Source of the DNA: Jiangella mangrovi
Lineage (GTDB): Bacteria > Actinomycetota > Actinomycetes > Jiangellales > Jiangellaceae
Length of the DNA: 64,000 nt
Assembly: GCF_014204975.1 (NCBI RefSeq)
Contig: NZ_JACHMM010000001.1
Location: forward strand, 3,472,001-3,536,000
Reading direction: 5' to 3'
The notes under the pieces were generated by a model, which worked only from the letters and a program-made list of their open reading frames with translations, ran no database searches and had not been told where the DNA came from. Positions 22,598-30,195 of this stretch are shown here, in pieces. The first letter of the stretch is position 1; each line of letters starts with the position of its first letter. A program made the translations under genes and the position numbers.

Positions 22598-25573
22598 TCA
22601 GCCGTCGGTGAGCAGTCCGCGCTGGTGGGCGACAGAGACGGCCTCGGTGCGGCTGGCGGCGCCGAGCTTCGTCATGACCCGCGACAGGTGCACACTGACG
22701 GTCTTCTCGCTGATGAACAGCTCTTCGCCGACCTTGCGGTTGGTGTAGCCGCGGGCCACGAGCTCGAGGACGGACAGTTCGCGCGGCGTCAGCAGCCCGG
22801 TGGCCGGCAGGACGGTGCCGGGCAGCGCGAGGTGCGCGCGGCGGGCGAGGTCGCGGACGGCGCCGGCAAGCGGCTGCGCGCCGAGCCTGAGGGCGGTCTC
22901 GTGAGCGGCCGCGAGCTCGGTCGCGGCGGCGTCTCGGTCGCCGGCGGCGATCAGCACCTCGCCGAGCCGCCACTGCGCCAGCGCGACGTGGAAGACGTCG
23001 CCGTAGCCGAACGCCTCGATGACGGCCCGCCACGGAGCGGGGTCGGAGCCGCCGTCGAGCCGGGACTCCTCGGCGTCGAGCCGGGCCAGCCAGGCCACCC
23101 CCTCGGGGCCGAGGGTGTCGGCGCGCGGGATGCCGTGCTGGGCGGTGAGCCGGGCGTGCTCGGCGAACCGGCGGCCCTCGGCGACGGCGGCGGCCTCGGC
23201 CGCGTCGTCGTGGTCGAGGCGGGCCTGCCTGGCGAGGTCGGCCTGGATGCCGAGGGCCAGCACGGCCAGCCGCAGCCCGCCGAGCGGCCAGTGGTCGTCG
23301 TTCTTGCGCATGGAGGAGATGGCCTCGTCGGCCAGCGAAGCGGCCTCGGCGCAGCGGCCCTCCCAGCCGGCCATCTCGACCCCGGCGATGCCGGCGAGCA
23401 GCGCGATCTGGCTGTCGCGGTGCCACTCGGGGCGGACCCGGACGAGGTCGCGCCGGGCCTCGTCGAAGCGGCCGCGGCTGACGTTGATGATGGCCGCCGA
23501 CGCCGCCAGCAGCGCGGTGATGGTGTCGGAGACCTGCTCGCCCGGCGGGCTGGCCGCGGCGAGCGCCTCGTCCCAACTGCCGTGGGCGTAGTGGACCATG
23601 GCCCGCAGCCAGCGCAGCTCGAGGCCGTACATGCTCCACGTGACGCCGAGCGTGCTGGCCCGCTGCACCGCGGCGTCGGCCAGGGCGACGGAGTCGTCGA
23701 GCCGGCCCTGCTCGTAGCGGGTGGTGACGAGGTTGAACGACGCCCGCAGCTCGACGTTGGCGGCGCCGACGCGGACGGCGTTCTGCCGGGCCTGCTCGAA
23801 CAGCGCGCAGGCGTCCTCGACGGCGCCGGCGCGGAGGTCGTTGAAGGCGAGGGAGATGAGCGCGTCGGACTCGGCGCTGACGCTGCCGCTGGCCCGGGCG
23901 TCCTCGATGGCCTGCTCGGCGAACGACCGCGCATCGTCGCTGTCGCGGTCCCAGGCGGTGCGGGCCCGCAGTGCCAGCACCCAGGCGCGGGTGCGGCTGG
24001 GTGGCTCGGACTCGACGAGCGGCCAGGCGTCGGTGATGGTCTGGGTGGCCTCTTTCCACCGGCCGTTGGCCAGGAGCGCCTCGGTGAGCTGACGGCGGAC
24101 GTCGGCGCGGGTGACGGCGTCGGCGTCGCGGTCGGCCACGACGACCGCCGCCTGCGCGTAGGCGAGCGCCCGCTCGGGGTGCCCGGCGGCGCTGGCGACG
24201 TAGGCGGCCTTGCGGGTGAGGGCGAGCTCGTCGACGCCGGCGTGCTCGGCCGGCTGGTCGACCGCCGACCACAGCTCGAGGGCCTGCTCGACGTGGCGCA
24301 GCTCGGCGGCGAGCGCGCCGACACGCATGGCGTCGTCGGCCGCCTTGACCGACGCGGCCAGCGCGGTGGGGAGGTCGTTGCTGCGCAGGCTGTGGTAGGC
24401 GAGCGCGCCGGCGAGCTCGTCCTGCTGCAGGTCGACGATGCGCTTGGCGTAGGCGGAGTGCAGCCGGACCCGCTCGCCGGGCAGCAGGTCGGCGTAGACG
24501 GCCTCGCGCAGCAGCGCGTGCCGGAAGGTGTAGCCGTCCTGGTCGTCGGTGACGAGGATGTGGTGCTGCAGCGCCTCGCGCAGGGCGGCGTCGAGCTCGC
24601 CGTCGGGGAGGTCGACGACGGAGCGCACCGCGGCGTGCCGGACGTGGCGGCGGCCGGTGACGGAGATGGCGCCGACGACGCGCTGGGCCGCCGGGCTCAG
24701 CGTCTCGACCCGGGACATGAGGACGTCGGCCAGCGCGGTGGGGATGCCGCCGGCCGGGCCGGTGGCGCTGGCGGCGACCAGCTCTTCGGCGAAGAACGCG
24801 TTGCCCTCGGAGCGGGCGGCGACGTCGGCCAGGAGGTCGGCCTCGATGCTGCCGTCGGCCAGTGTCTCGACGAACGCCAGCGCGTCGGCCGGGCTGAACG
24901 GGGTGAGGTCGAGCCGCTCGACGACCGGCAGCCGGACCAGCTCGGCGAGCAGCGGGCGCAGCGGGTGCTGCCGGTGGAGGTCGTCGGAGCGGTAGGTGGC
25001 GACGACCAGCAGCCGCTGCCCGGCCAGTCGCGAGACGAGGAACGAGAGCAGGTCGCGGCTGGACGCGTCGCTCCAGTGCAGGTCCTCGGCCGCGAGCAGC
25101 ACCGGGGCGTCGTCGCCCAGCTCGGCCAGCGCGGTGAACATGGCGTCGAAGAGCTGCAGCTGGCCGAGGTCGTTCTCTTCGCGCGACGGCGCCGCAGTGG
25201 CGGTGGCGCGGCCGATGAGCCCGGACAGCGCCGGCCGTGCCTCGACGAGGTCGGGGCGGCGCCGGCGCAGCTGCTCGACGACCTCCTTGAACGGCAGGTA
25301 CGGCAGGCCGGCCTCGCCGACGCTGAGGCAGCGGCCGAGCAGCACGTGCGCGCCGCCCGTCCCGGCCTCGTCGAGGAACTCGGCCAGCAGCCTGCTCTTG
25401 CCCACGCCGGCGTCGCCGGAGACGAGCACGGCGCCGCCCGCGCCGTCGCGGGCGCGCTCGAGCGCCGCACGCAGACGAGCGGTCTCGTCGCCGCGTGCGA
25501 TGAAGGGGACACCAGTACCAAGCCGAGGCACGATACCGATGCTCGCACACGCCTCCGACATCGCAGTCAGCAT
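22598..25573 (-). CDS. LuxR-family regulator of the large ATP-binding (LAL) type
   Basis: A 991-residue regulator. It has an N-terminal AAA/STAND ATPase (Walker A GDAGVGKSRLL at about 53-63; Walker B LLAAEDLHWSD at about 160), a long TPR-like helical region with an Ala-rich repeat pattern, and a C-terminal LuxR helix-turn-helix (LTPRELSVLELVARGYTNRK and TVSVHLSRVMTKLGAASR). LAL proteins activate catabolic or secondary-metabolite genes after binding an inducer and ATP; no biosynthetic cluster is adjacent. The start at ATG 25573 is uncertain, because its SD is too close and an ATG at 25561 is also possible. A small gene ends 8 bases upstream. Confidence 0.88.
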   Translation of the reverse strand: MLTAMSEACASIGIVPRLGTGVPFIARGDETARLRAALERARDGAGGAVLVSGDAGVGKSRLLAEFLDEAGTGGAHVLLGRCLSVGEAGLPYLPFKEVVEQLRRRRPDLVEARPALSGLIGRATATAAPSREENDLGQLQLFDAMFTALAELGDDAPVLLAAEDLHWSDASSRDLLSFLVSRLAGQRLLVVATYRSDDLHRQHPLRPLLAELVRLPVVERLDLTPFSPADALAFVETLADGSIEADLLADVAARSEGNAFFAEELVAASATGPAGGIPTALADVLMSRVETLSPAAQRVVGAISVTGRRHVRHAAVRSVVDLPDGELDAALREALQHHILVTDDQDGYTFRHALLREAVYADLLPGERVRLHSAYAKRIVDLQQDELAGALAYHSLRSNDLPTALAASVKAADDAMRVGALAAELRHVEQALELWSAVDQPAEHAGVDELALTRKAAYVASAAGHPERALAYAQAAVVVADRDADAVTRADVRRQLTEALLANGRWKEATQTITDAWPLVESEPPSRTRAWVLALRARTAWDRDSDDARSFAEQAIEDARASGSVSAESDALISLAFNDLRAGAVEDACALFEQARQNAVRVGAANVELRASFNLVTTRYEQGRLDDSVALADAAVQRASTLGVTWSMYGLELRWLRAMVHYAHGSWDEALAAASPPGEQVSDTITALLAASAAIINVSRGRFDEARRDLVRVRPEWHRDSQIALLAGIAGVEMAGWEGRCAEAASLADEAISSMRKNDDHWPLGGLRLAVLALGIQADLARQARLDHDDAAEAAAVAEGRRFAEHARLTAQHGIPRADTLGPEGVAWLARLDAEESRLDGGSDPAPWRAVIEAFGYGDVFHVALAQWRLGEVLIAAGDRDAAATELAAAHETALRLGAQPLAGAVRDLARRAHLALPGTVLPATGLLTPRELSVLELVARGYTNRKVGEELFISEKTVSVHLSRVMTKLGAASRTEAVSVAHQRGLLTDG

Positions 25574-25580
25574 TTTCCGG

Positions 25581-25811
25581 TCAGCAGACGGTGCCGCCGG
25601 GTCCCGGCTGCGTGCTCAGGGCGCGCGGCCGGGCGTACTGGACCGCCGGCCGGGGACGCCGGGTGGCGGGCCGGCCGGCGGCGGGGTGGTCCTCGGACGT
25701 GCGGGCGGACCGCTCGGCGCGGCCCTTCCCGGTGCTCGGGCGGACCGCGGCGACATCGCGCCGGACCCGCTCCTGGCGGTAGTCGATCTCGGCACGGATG
25801 CTGTCGATCAT
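25581..25811 (-). CDS. small basic protein upstream of the LAL regulator
   Basis: I do not recognise this 76-residue protein. It starts MIDSIRAEIDYRQERVRRD, is predicted to be helical for the first 25 residues, and then is Arg/Pro/Ala-rich and probably disordered, ending in a Cys. The ATG at 25811 has an excellent ribosome site (GGGAGGA), and its stop lies 8 bases before the LAL start, which favours a real gene and translational coupling with the regulator. An open frame to 25892 without a good start was not used. Confidence 0.6.
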   Translation of the reverse strand: MIDSIRAEIDYRQERVRRDVAAVRPSTGKGRAERSARTSEDHPAAGRPATRRPRPAVQYARPRALSTQPGPGGTVC

Positions 25812-25906
25812 GATGTCCTCCCTCGGACTTCTCTTCTCACAGTCGAGACTCGTGCTGAGGGCGGGCCGGCGGCATCGGGCGTCCACGCACACCCCGGCGG
25901 CGCCGG

Positions 25907-25939
25907 CCCCTTACCCCGTCGTCGATGGGCCGTAAGGGG
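25907..25939. repeat. 8-bp inverted repeat in intergenic region
   Basis: CCCCTTAC at 25907-25914 is matched by GTAAGGGG at 25932-25939 with a 17-base loop. It lies in the 214-base gap between the small gene at 25811 and malic enzyme at 26026, and might be an operator or weak terminator; I see no further features there. Confidence 0.35.
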
Positions 25940-26025
25940 TCTCTTCGGGCAACCGGCCGCCGCGGCCGGGCGGGTGCGGGATCATCTACGGTGGTCCTGC
26001 TCACATCTCGGCAAGAAGGGTCACC

Positions 26026-27459
26026 GTGGTCAGCGTTCCGAGCGTCTCCTACTCGATCACCGTCCGCCTCGAGGTGCCCGCGGGCGGGTCGTCGGTGGGC
26101 CAGCTCACCGCCGCCGTCGAGAAGGCCGGCGGACTCGTCACCGCGCTCGACGTCACCGGCTCCGGCACCGACCGCATCCAGGTCGACGTCACCTGCGCGG
26201 CCACGTCGTCGGCGCATGCCGGCGAACTGGTCATGGCGCTGCGCTCGGTGCCCGGTGTCGTCATCGGCAAGGTCAGCGACCGGACCTTCCTCGTCCACCT
26301 CGGCGGCAAGATCGAGGTCGTGTCGAAGGTCCCGATCCGCAACCGCGACGACCTCTCGCTCATCTACACCCCGGGTGTGGCACGCGTGTCGCAGGCGCTC
26401 GTCGACAACCCCGACGACGCCCGCCGCCTCACCATCAAGCGCAACACCGTCGCCGTCGTCACCGACGGGTCGGCCGTGCTGGGGCTGGGCAACATCGGCG
26501 CGACGGCGGCCCTTCCCGTCATGGAGGGCAAGGCGGCGCTGTTCAAGCGGTTCGGCGGCATCGACGCGTTCCCCATCTGCCTCGACACCCAGGACCCCGA
26601 CGAGATCGTCCGCACCGTCCAGCACATCGCGCCGGTGTTCGCGGGCATCAACCTCGAGGACATCTCCGCCCCGCGCTGCTTCGAGATCGAGGCCCGGCTG
26701 CGCGAGCTCCTCGACATCCCCGTCTTCCACGACGACCAGCACGGCACCGCCATCGTCGTGCTCGCGGCCCTGCACAACGCGCTCAAGGTGGTCGGCAAGG
26801 ACATCGGTTCCATTCGGATCGCCATGTCCGGCGCCGGTGCGGCCGGGCACGCCATCGCCCAGCTCCTGGTCGCGGCCGGCGTCACCGACATCGTCGCCGC
26901 CGACATCAACGGCGTCATCCACCCCGGCCGGGCCGACCTCACCGGCGTCCCCACCTGGTACCTCGAGCACTGCAACCCGCGCGGCGTGGTGGGCGACCTG
27001 CGCGACGCGGTCCTGGGGGCCGACGTGTTCATCGGGGTGTCCGCGCCCAACGTGCTGAGCGCCGCCGACGTCGCGACCATGGCCCCGAACGCCATCGTGT
27101 TCGCGCTGGCCAACCCCGAGCCCGAGATCGACCCCCGCGCGGCCGGCGAGTTCGCCGCCGTCGTCGCCACCGGCCGCTCGGACTACCCGAACCAGATCAA
27201 CAACGTGCTCGCCTTCCCCGGCGTCTTCCGCGGCCTGCTCGACGCCCGCAGCCGCTCGGTGACGACGGAGATGATGATCGCGGCGGCGAAGGCACTGGCC
27301 GGCACTGTCAAGGACGAGGAGCTCAACCCGTCCTACATCGTTCCCAGCGTCTTCCACTCCGGCGTCGCCGACACCGTCGCCGAAGCCGTCCGCGGCAGCG
27401 TCGAGACCATCCGCCGCGTCGCCGAGGAGACCGGCGAGTTCCCGGCCATCCCGGTCTGA
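26026..27459 (+). CDS. NAD(P)-dependent malic enzyme with N-terminal ACT-like domain
   Basis: A 477-residue enzyme that decarboxylates malate to pyruvate. An ACT-like N-terminal domain (about 1-90) precedes the malic core: TPGVARVSQAL, IKRNTVAVVTDGSAVLGLGN (split across two conserved strands), LEDISAPRCFEIE with the metal-binding acidic residues, FHDDQHGTAIV and the dinucleotide motif SGAGAAGHAIAQ. Typical bacterial NAD-malic enzymes with this ACT extension are this length. GTG 26026 follows AAGAAGGG. YqgE follows after 6 bases. With isocitrate lyase elsewhere in the window, it fits growth on acids. Confidence 0.93.
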   Translation: MVSVPSVSYSITVRLEVPAGGSSVGQLTAAVEKAGGLVTALDVTGSGTDRIQVDVTCAATSSAHAGELVMALRSVPGVVIGKVSDRTFLVHLGGKIEVVSKVPIRNRDDLSLIYTPGVARVSQALVDNPDDARRLTIKRNTVAVVTDGSAVLGLGNIGATAALPVMEGKAALFKRFGGIDAFPICLDTQDPDEIVRTVQHIAPVFAGINLEDISAPRCFEIEARLRELLDIPVFHDDQHGTAIVVLAALHNALKVVGKDIGSIRIAMSGAGAAGHAIAQLLVAAGVTDIVAADINGVIHPGRADLTGVPTWYLEHCNPRGVVGDLRDAVLGADVFIGVSAPNVLSAADVATMAPNAIVFALANPEPEIDPRAAGEFAAVVATGRSDYPNQINNVLAFPGVFRGLLDARSRSVTTEMMIAAAKALAGTVKDEELNPSYIVPSVFHSGVADTVAEAVRGSVETIRRVAEETGEFPAIPV

Positions 27460-27465
27460 TGCACG

Positions 27466-28038
27466 ATGGAACCCGTGGGGAAGAACACTGAGGCGCTGAC
27501 GGGGAAACTGCTCGTCGCGGCCCCGTCGCTGCGCGGCTCGACCTTCGACCGCGCCGTCGTCCTCATGCTCTCCCACGACGGCGACGGCGCGCTCGGCGTC
27601 ATGGTCAACAAACCCACGGAAGTCCTCGTCGGCGACGTCCTCCCACGCTGGATCTCGGTCGTGTCCGAGCCGGGCGTCGTCTTCCAGGGCGGCCCGGTCA
27701 GCCTCGACAGCGCCCTCGGCCTGGTCGCCGTCGGCGGCAGGGACGAACCCCTGGGGATCCGGCGGGTCCGCGGCGCGCTGGGCGTGGTGGACCTGGACAC
27801 TCCGGCCGAGATCATCGAACCCGCGGTCACGGCGATGCGCGTCTTCGCCGGCTACGCCGGCTGGGCCCCCGACCAGCTGGAAGGTGAGATCGACGAAGGC
27901 TCCTGGTTCGTGGTGGACGCTGAGCCTGGGGATGCTTTCCGCCTGGACGCCCAGGACATGTGGCCGACGGTGCTGCGGCGCCAGGGCGGGCAGTTGGCGT
28001 TGATGGCGACTTTCCCGGCTGATCCTTCGATGAACTGA
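27466..28038 (+). CDS. YqgE/AlgH family protein
   Basis: A 190-residue member of the DUF179 family of unknown function. The family pattern is clear: LTGKLLVAAPSLRGSTFDRA, LMLSHDGDGALGVMVNKPT, FQGGPVS and the glycine-tight FAGYAGWAPDQLEGEI. No signal peptide or membrane helix. ATG 27466 is close to the malic enzyme stop, so co-transcription is likely; a GTG at 27475 is an alternative start. Transcription probably ends in the structured region from 28074. Confidence 0.92.
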   Translation: MEPVGKNTEALTGKLLVAAPSLRGSTFDRAVVLMLSHDGDGALGVMVNKPTEVLVGDVLPRWISVVSEPGVVFQGGPVSLDSALGLVAVGGRDEPLGIRRVRGALGVVDLDTPAEIIEPAVTAMRVFAGYAGWAPDQLEGEIDEGSWFVVDAEPGDAFRLDAQDMWPTVLRRQGGQLALMATFPADPSMN

Positions 28039-28073
28039 GTTCTTTCTAGGGTGCGTGGGGTTGGGTTGGGTGG

Positions 28074-28208
28074 CCCCGTCCCCCTGCTGCCCAGTGTCTT
28101 AGCCGCGAATCCGCGCCTCAAGCGGACCGATGGGCGCTGCGCGCCCTGGGGGTCCGCTTGACCCGCGGCTCCGCGGCCAAGAACTCGGCAGCTATCAGGG
28201 GGACGGGG
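28074..28208. repeat. large two-tier palindrome, about 135 bases
   Basis: A 13-bp basal stem (CCCCGTCCCCCTG at 28074-28086 with CAGGGGGACGGGG at 28196-28208) encloses a 31-bp distal stem, 28098-28128 with 28151-28181, in which 26 of 31 positions pair and the inner 10 bp (CAAGCGGACC) are perfect; a small GGCGC/GCGCC hairpin forms the tip. The first lies just after the YqgE stop and could end that transcript, but its size exceeds normal terminators. Confidence 0.7.
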
Positions 28209-28251
28209 GAGTCTGGCGACGGGTGGGCGGTTCCTCGCGGGCTGCGGTCGT

Positions 28252-28354
28252 CTTCACTAGCGTCGACGACTTCACTAGCGGAAGTCGTCTTCTGGGCTCC
28301 GGCTGGGGCGCAGAAGACGGTTCTCGCTAGTGAAGTCGGCCCTGCGTAGTGAAG
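28252..28354. repeat. nested inverted repeats with CTTCACTAGCG arms
   Basis: CTTCACTAGCG occurs at 28252 and 28270 on the plus strand and inverted at 28325 (CGCTAGTGAAG) and 28345 (one base shorter). An inner stem CGTCTTCTG/CAGAAGACG (28286-28294, 28311-28319) sits between the middle pair. Together they can fold into a long hairpin of about 70 bases, or into alternative pairings between the outer copies. Confidence 0.65.
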
Positions 28355-28371
28355 TCGCGGTCTGGCGTGCT

Positions 28372-28461
28372 GGTCTGCTGTCACGTCGTGGTCTGCCGTC
28401 ACGCGAAACGCCCGAAACGGGCCCGCAGACGTGACGTGGGACAAGGACGTGACGGGAGACC
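28372..28461. repeat. GGTCTGCnGTCACG repeat cluster
   Basis: GGTCTGCTGTCACGTC (28372) and GGTCTGCCGTCACG (28390) are direct repeats; inverted forms follow as GCAGACGTGACG (28425-28436) and GGACGTGACGGGAGACC (28445-28461). It is the third palindromic block in the gene-free stretch 28039-28485, which otherwise holds no plausible coding frame. Confidence 0.6.
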
Positions 28462-28485
28462 AGCAAGCCGACCTCATCACCCCGG

Positions 28486-28782
28486 CTAACCGTCCAAGCG
28501 CAGCAGCACGGCGACCGTGTGATCCCCGAGCGCACCCGGCACGGGATCCGCCGACGACCGCGGCAACGCACTGGTGCTCAGCACCCGCCACCGGTGACCG
28601 CCTGCCATCAGGACGTTGCCGGGCGCGTACCAGGCGGTGGTCTGCTGCCCGCCCGGATCGTCGACCCCCAGGCAGACCAGCGGCGCCGAGATCCCCATCA
28701 CCGTGACCCAGGCAGCGCCGACGAGTGCCGGATAACCGGCCCGCAGCTCGACGGCGGCTTGGCGGGGGTCAGTCGTCGTCAT
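28486..28782 (-). CDS. small protein paired with the calpain-like protease
   Basis: No family is recognised. The 98-residue protein (MTTTDPRQAAVELRAGYPAL at the start, ending VAVLLRLDG) looks like a compact mixed alpha/beta domain with no signal peptide or membrane helix. Its ATG at 28782 lies inside the last codons of the calpain-like gene (14-base overlap), so the two are translated from one message. A role as inhibitor, chaperone or partner of the protease is suggested only by this coupling. Its promoter-distal end faces the palindrome cluster at 28.1-28.5 kb. Confidence 0.65.
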   Translation of the reverse strand: MTTTDPRQAAVELRAGYPALVGAAWVTVMGISAPLVCLGVDDPGGQQTTAWYAPGNVLMAGGHRWRVLSTSALPRSSADPVPGALGDHTVAVLLRLDG

Positions 28783-29782
28783 CGGTCTCGCACCAGTCGA
28801 TGCGGGTGAAGAGGCGGCGGAACAGGTCGAGCGGCAAGGGGTCGGGGTGGCGCAGGCCCCACGGGTTGTGCAGCAGCACCCGCCCGTCGTCGTCCGAGCC
28901 GCACACCGTGTACGCGTGCCCGACCGGCGCGAGGCCGTAGCGCACGGCAAGCGCGGCGTCGGCGGGGTCGTCGTCGAAGGGGCGGCTGCAGGCGACCGCG
29001 GGCTGCGGCGACGCCACCAGGGCCAGCACGGCCTCGTCGGGAGCCCGCGGCAGGCGGAGCAGCCAGCACGGCCGGCCGGTGAGCCAGTACAGCGCCTCGA
29101 CCGGCAGCCCGCCCTCGCCGAGCACCGGGTAGCCGCCGGCGTAGACGGCGAACGCCTTCTCGACGTACGGCACCAGCGTGGCGTCGTCGGGCCCGTGCGC
29201 GTATGCGAGCCGGCCGCTGCCGCCGTCGACCGGCAACGTCGCCCGTAGCCGGTACCGCCGCCCCGGCACGTCGACCAGGACGGCGCCGTCACCAGCCGTC
29301 GCGACCGGCAGCAGGCCGGGCGCGCGGCCGGCCACCGCGCCCAGCGCCGCCACGAGGTGGCAGTCGCTGATGCCGCCCTGCCGCGCGAACCCGACGTCGA
29401 CGTCGGCGGGCAGGGTGAGCGGGCGCGCCGCGTACTCGACCCCCGCGGTGAGCGGGGGCTCCGCCGTCAGACCGGGGACGGAGGAGGAGCCGCCGGCGAC
29501 CGGTCCCGAGGGGGCGAGAAGCGGTGGCCGGCGGCCCGCGAGGGGTGAGTCGCGCACCAGTTCGCGCAGCCGCCGCACCTCGGCGTCGACGGCGTGCAGC
29601 GTGCGGCCGGCGGCGTCGTCGACAGCGGCCACGACGCCGTCGGCGCCAGGCAAGCCGGACCCGCCGGCCACGCGGGCCGCACGGCCCACCGTCGCCGCAC
29701 GCAGCGCTCCGAACTCCGCCACCGCGGCCGCGCGCAGGGACGTCAGCGCCTCGACGGCCGCACGGACCGGCCGGTCAGCCAC
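28769..29782 (-). CDS. calpain-like (C2 family) cysteine protease
   Basis: A 337-residue protein. The N-terminal 80 residues are helical and charged (coiled-coil-like), followed by a Pro/Gly linker and a protease domain from about 110. The calpain triad is visible: Cys141 in RQGGISDCHLVAALGA (compare QGxLGDCW), His289 in PVGHAYTVCG and Asn306 in LLHNPWG. No calcium-binding EF hands or signal peptide are present, so it is probably cytoplasmic and Ca-independent. Bacterial calpain-like proteins are little studied. The GTG at 29782 starts the frame. It is co-translated with a 98-residue protein downstream, which could regulate it. Confidence 0.78.
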   Translation of the reverse strand: MADRPVRAAVEALTSLRAAAVAEFGALRAATVGRAARVAGGSGLPGADGVVAAVDDAAGRTLHAVDAEVRRLRELVRDSPLAGRRPPLLAPSGPVAGGSSSVPGLTAEPPLTAGVEYAARPLTLPADVDVGFARQGGISDCHLVAALGAVAGRAPGLLPVATAGDGAVLVDVPGRRYRLRATLPVDGGSGRLAYAHGPDDATLVPYVEKAFAVYAGGYPVLGEGGLPVEALYWLTGRPCWLLRLPRAPDEAVLALVASPQPAVACSRPFDDDPADAALAVRYGLAPVGHAYTVCGSDDDGRVLLHNPWGLRHPDPLPLDLFRRLFTRIDWCETDDDD

Positions 29783-29871
29783 GGCCGCACTGACGGCAGC
29801 AGGCTGCCGAACTCGTTGTCGCTCTCACACCCCCTATGGGTGTTCTCAGCGACCCGAATGTGACACCGCGG

Positions 29872-30132
29872 TCAGGATTTGTCGCCGCCGCCCGGCTTCA
29901 TGGACTCCCAGATCTCCTTGCACTGCGGGCAGACCGGGTACTTCTGGGGGTCGCGGCTGGGCACCCACACCTTGCCGCAGAGGGCGATGACGGGCGTGCC
30001 GTTGATCATGGCCTCGGTGAGCTTGTCCTTGGGCACGTAGTGCGAGAACCGCTCGTGGTCGCCGTCGCCACTGCCGGTCTGGGTGCGGCGGTCCTCGATG
30101 GTCTCGGTGCCGGGGCTCATCTGCGTGCTCAC
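29872..30132 (-). CDS. DUF3039 protein
   Basis: This 86-residue actinobacterial protein has the DUF3039 pattern: HYVPKDKLTEAMINGTPVIALCGKVWVPSRD and a CxxC pair (VCPQCKEIW), with one more Cys in ALCGK, a likely zinc knuckle. No function is known. It is divergent from the MFS gene at 30196; the short shared upstream region holds both promoters. The neighbouring order DUF3039, MFS, helicase is common in actinobacteria. Confidence 0.88.
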   Translation of the reverse strand: MSTQMSPGTETIEDRRTQTGSGDGDHERFSHYVPKDKLTEAMINGTPVIALCGKVWVPSRDPQKYPVCPQCKEIWESMKPGGGDKS

Positions 30133-30195
30133 GCCGTCAGTCTACGGACAGAAATTGCGAACCGACCATGTCGGGAGCGTCGCTATGATTCGCTC

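Noticed and set aside
22241-25813. Long plus-strand open frame antisense to the LAL regulator
   Set aside because: Shadow frame; the minus-strand gene has Walker and LuxR motifs.
28118-28591. Open frame of 157 codons over the palindrome-rich region
   Set aside because: Amino-acid composition follows the inverted repeats, no ribosome site, and it overlaps the supported small gene at 28486-28782.
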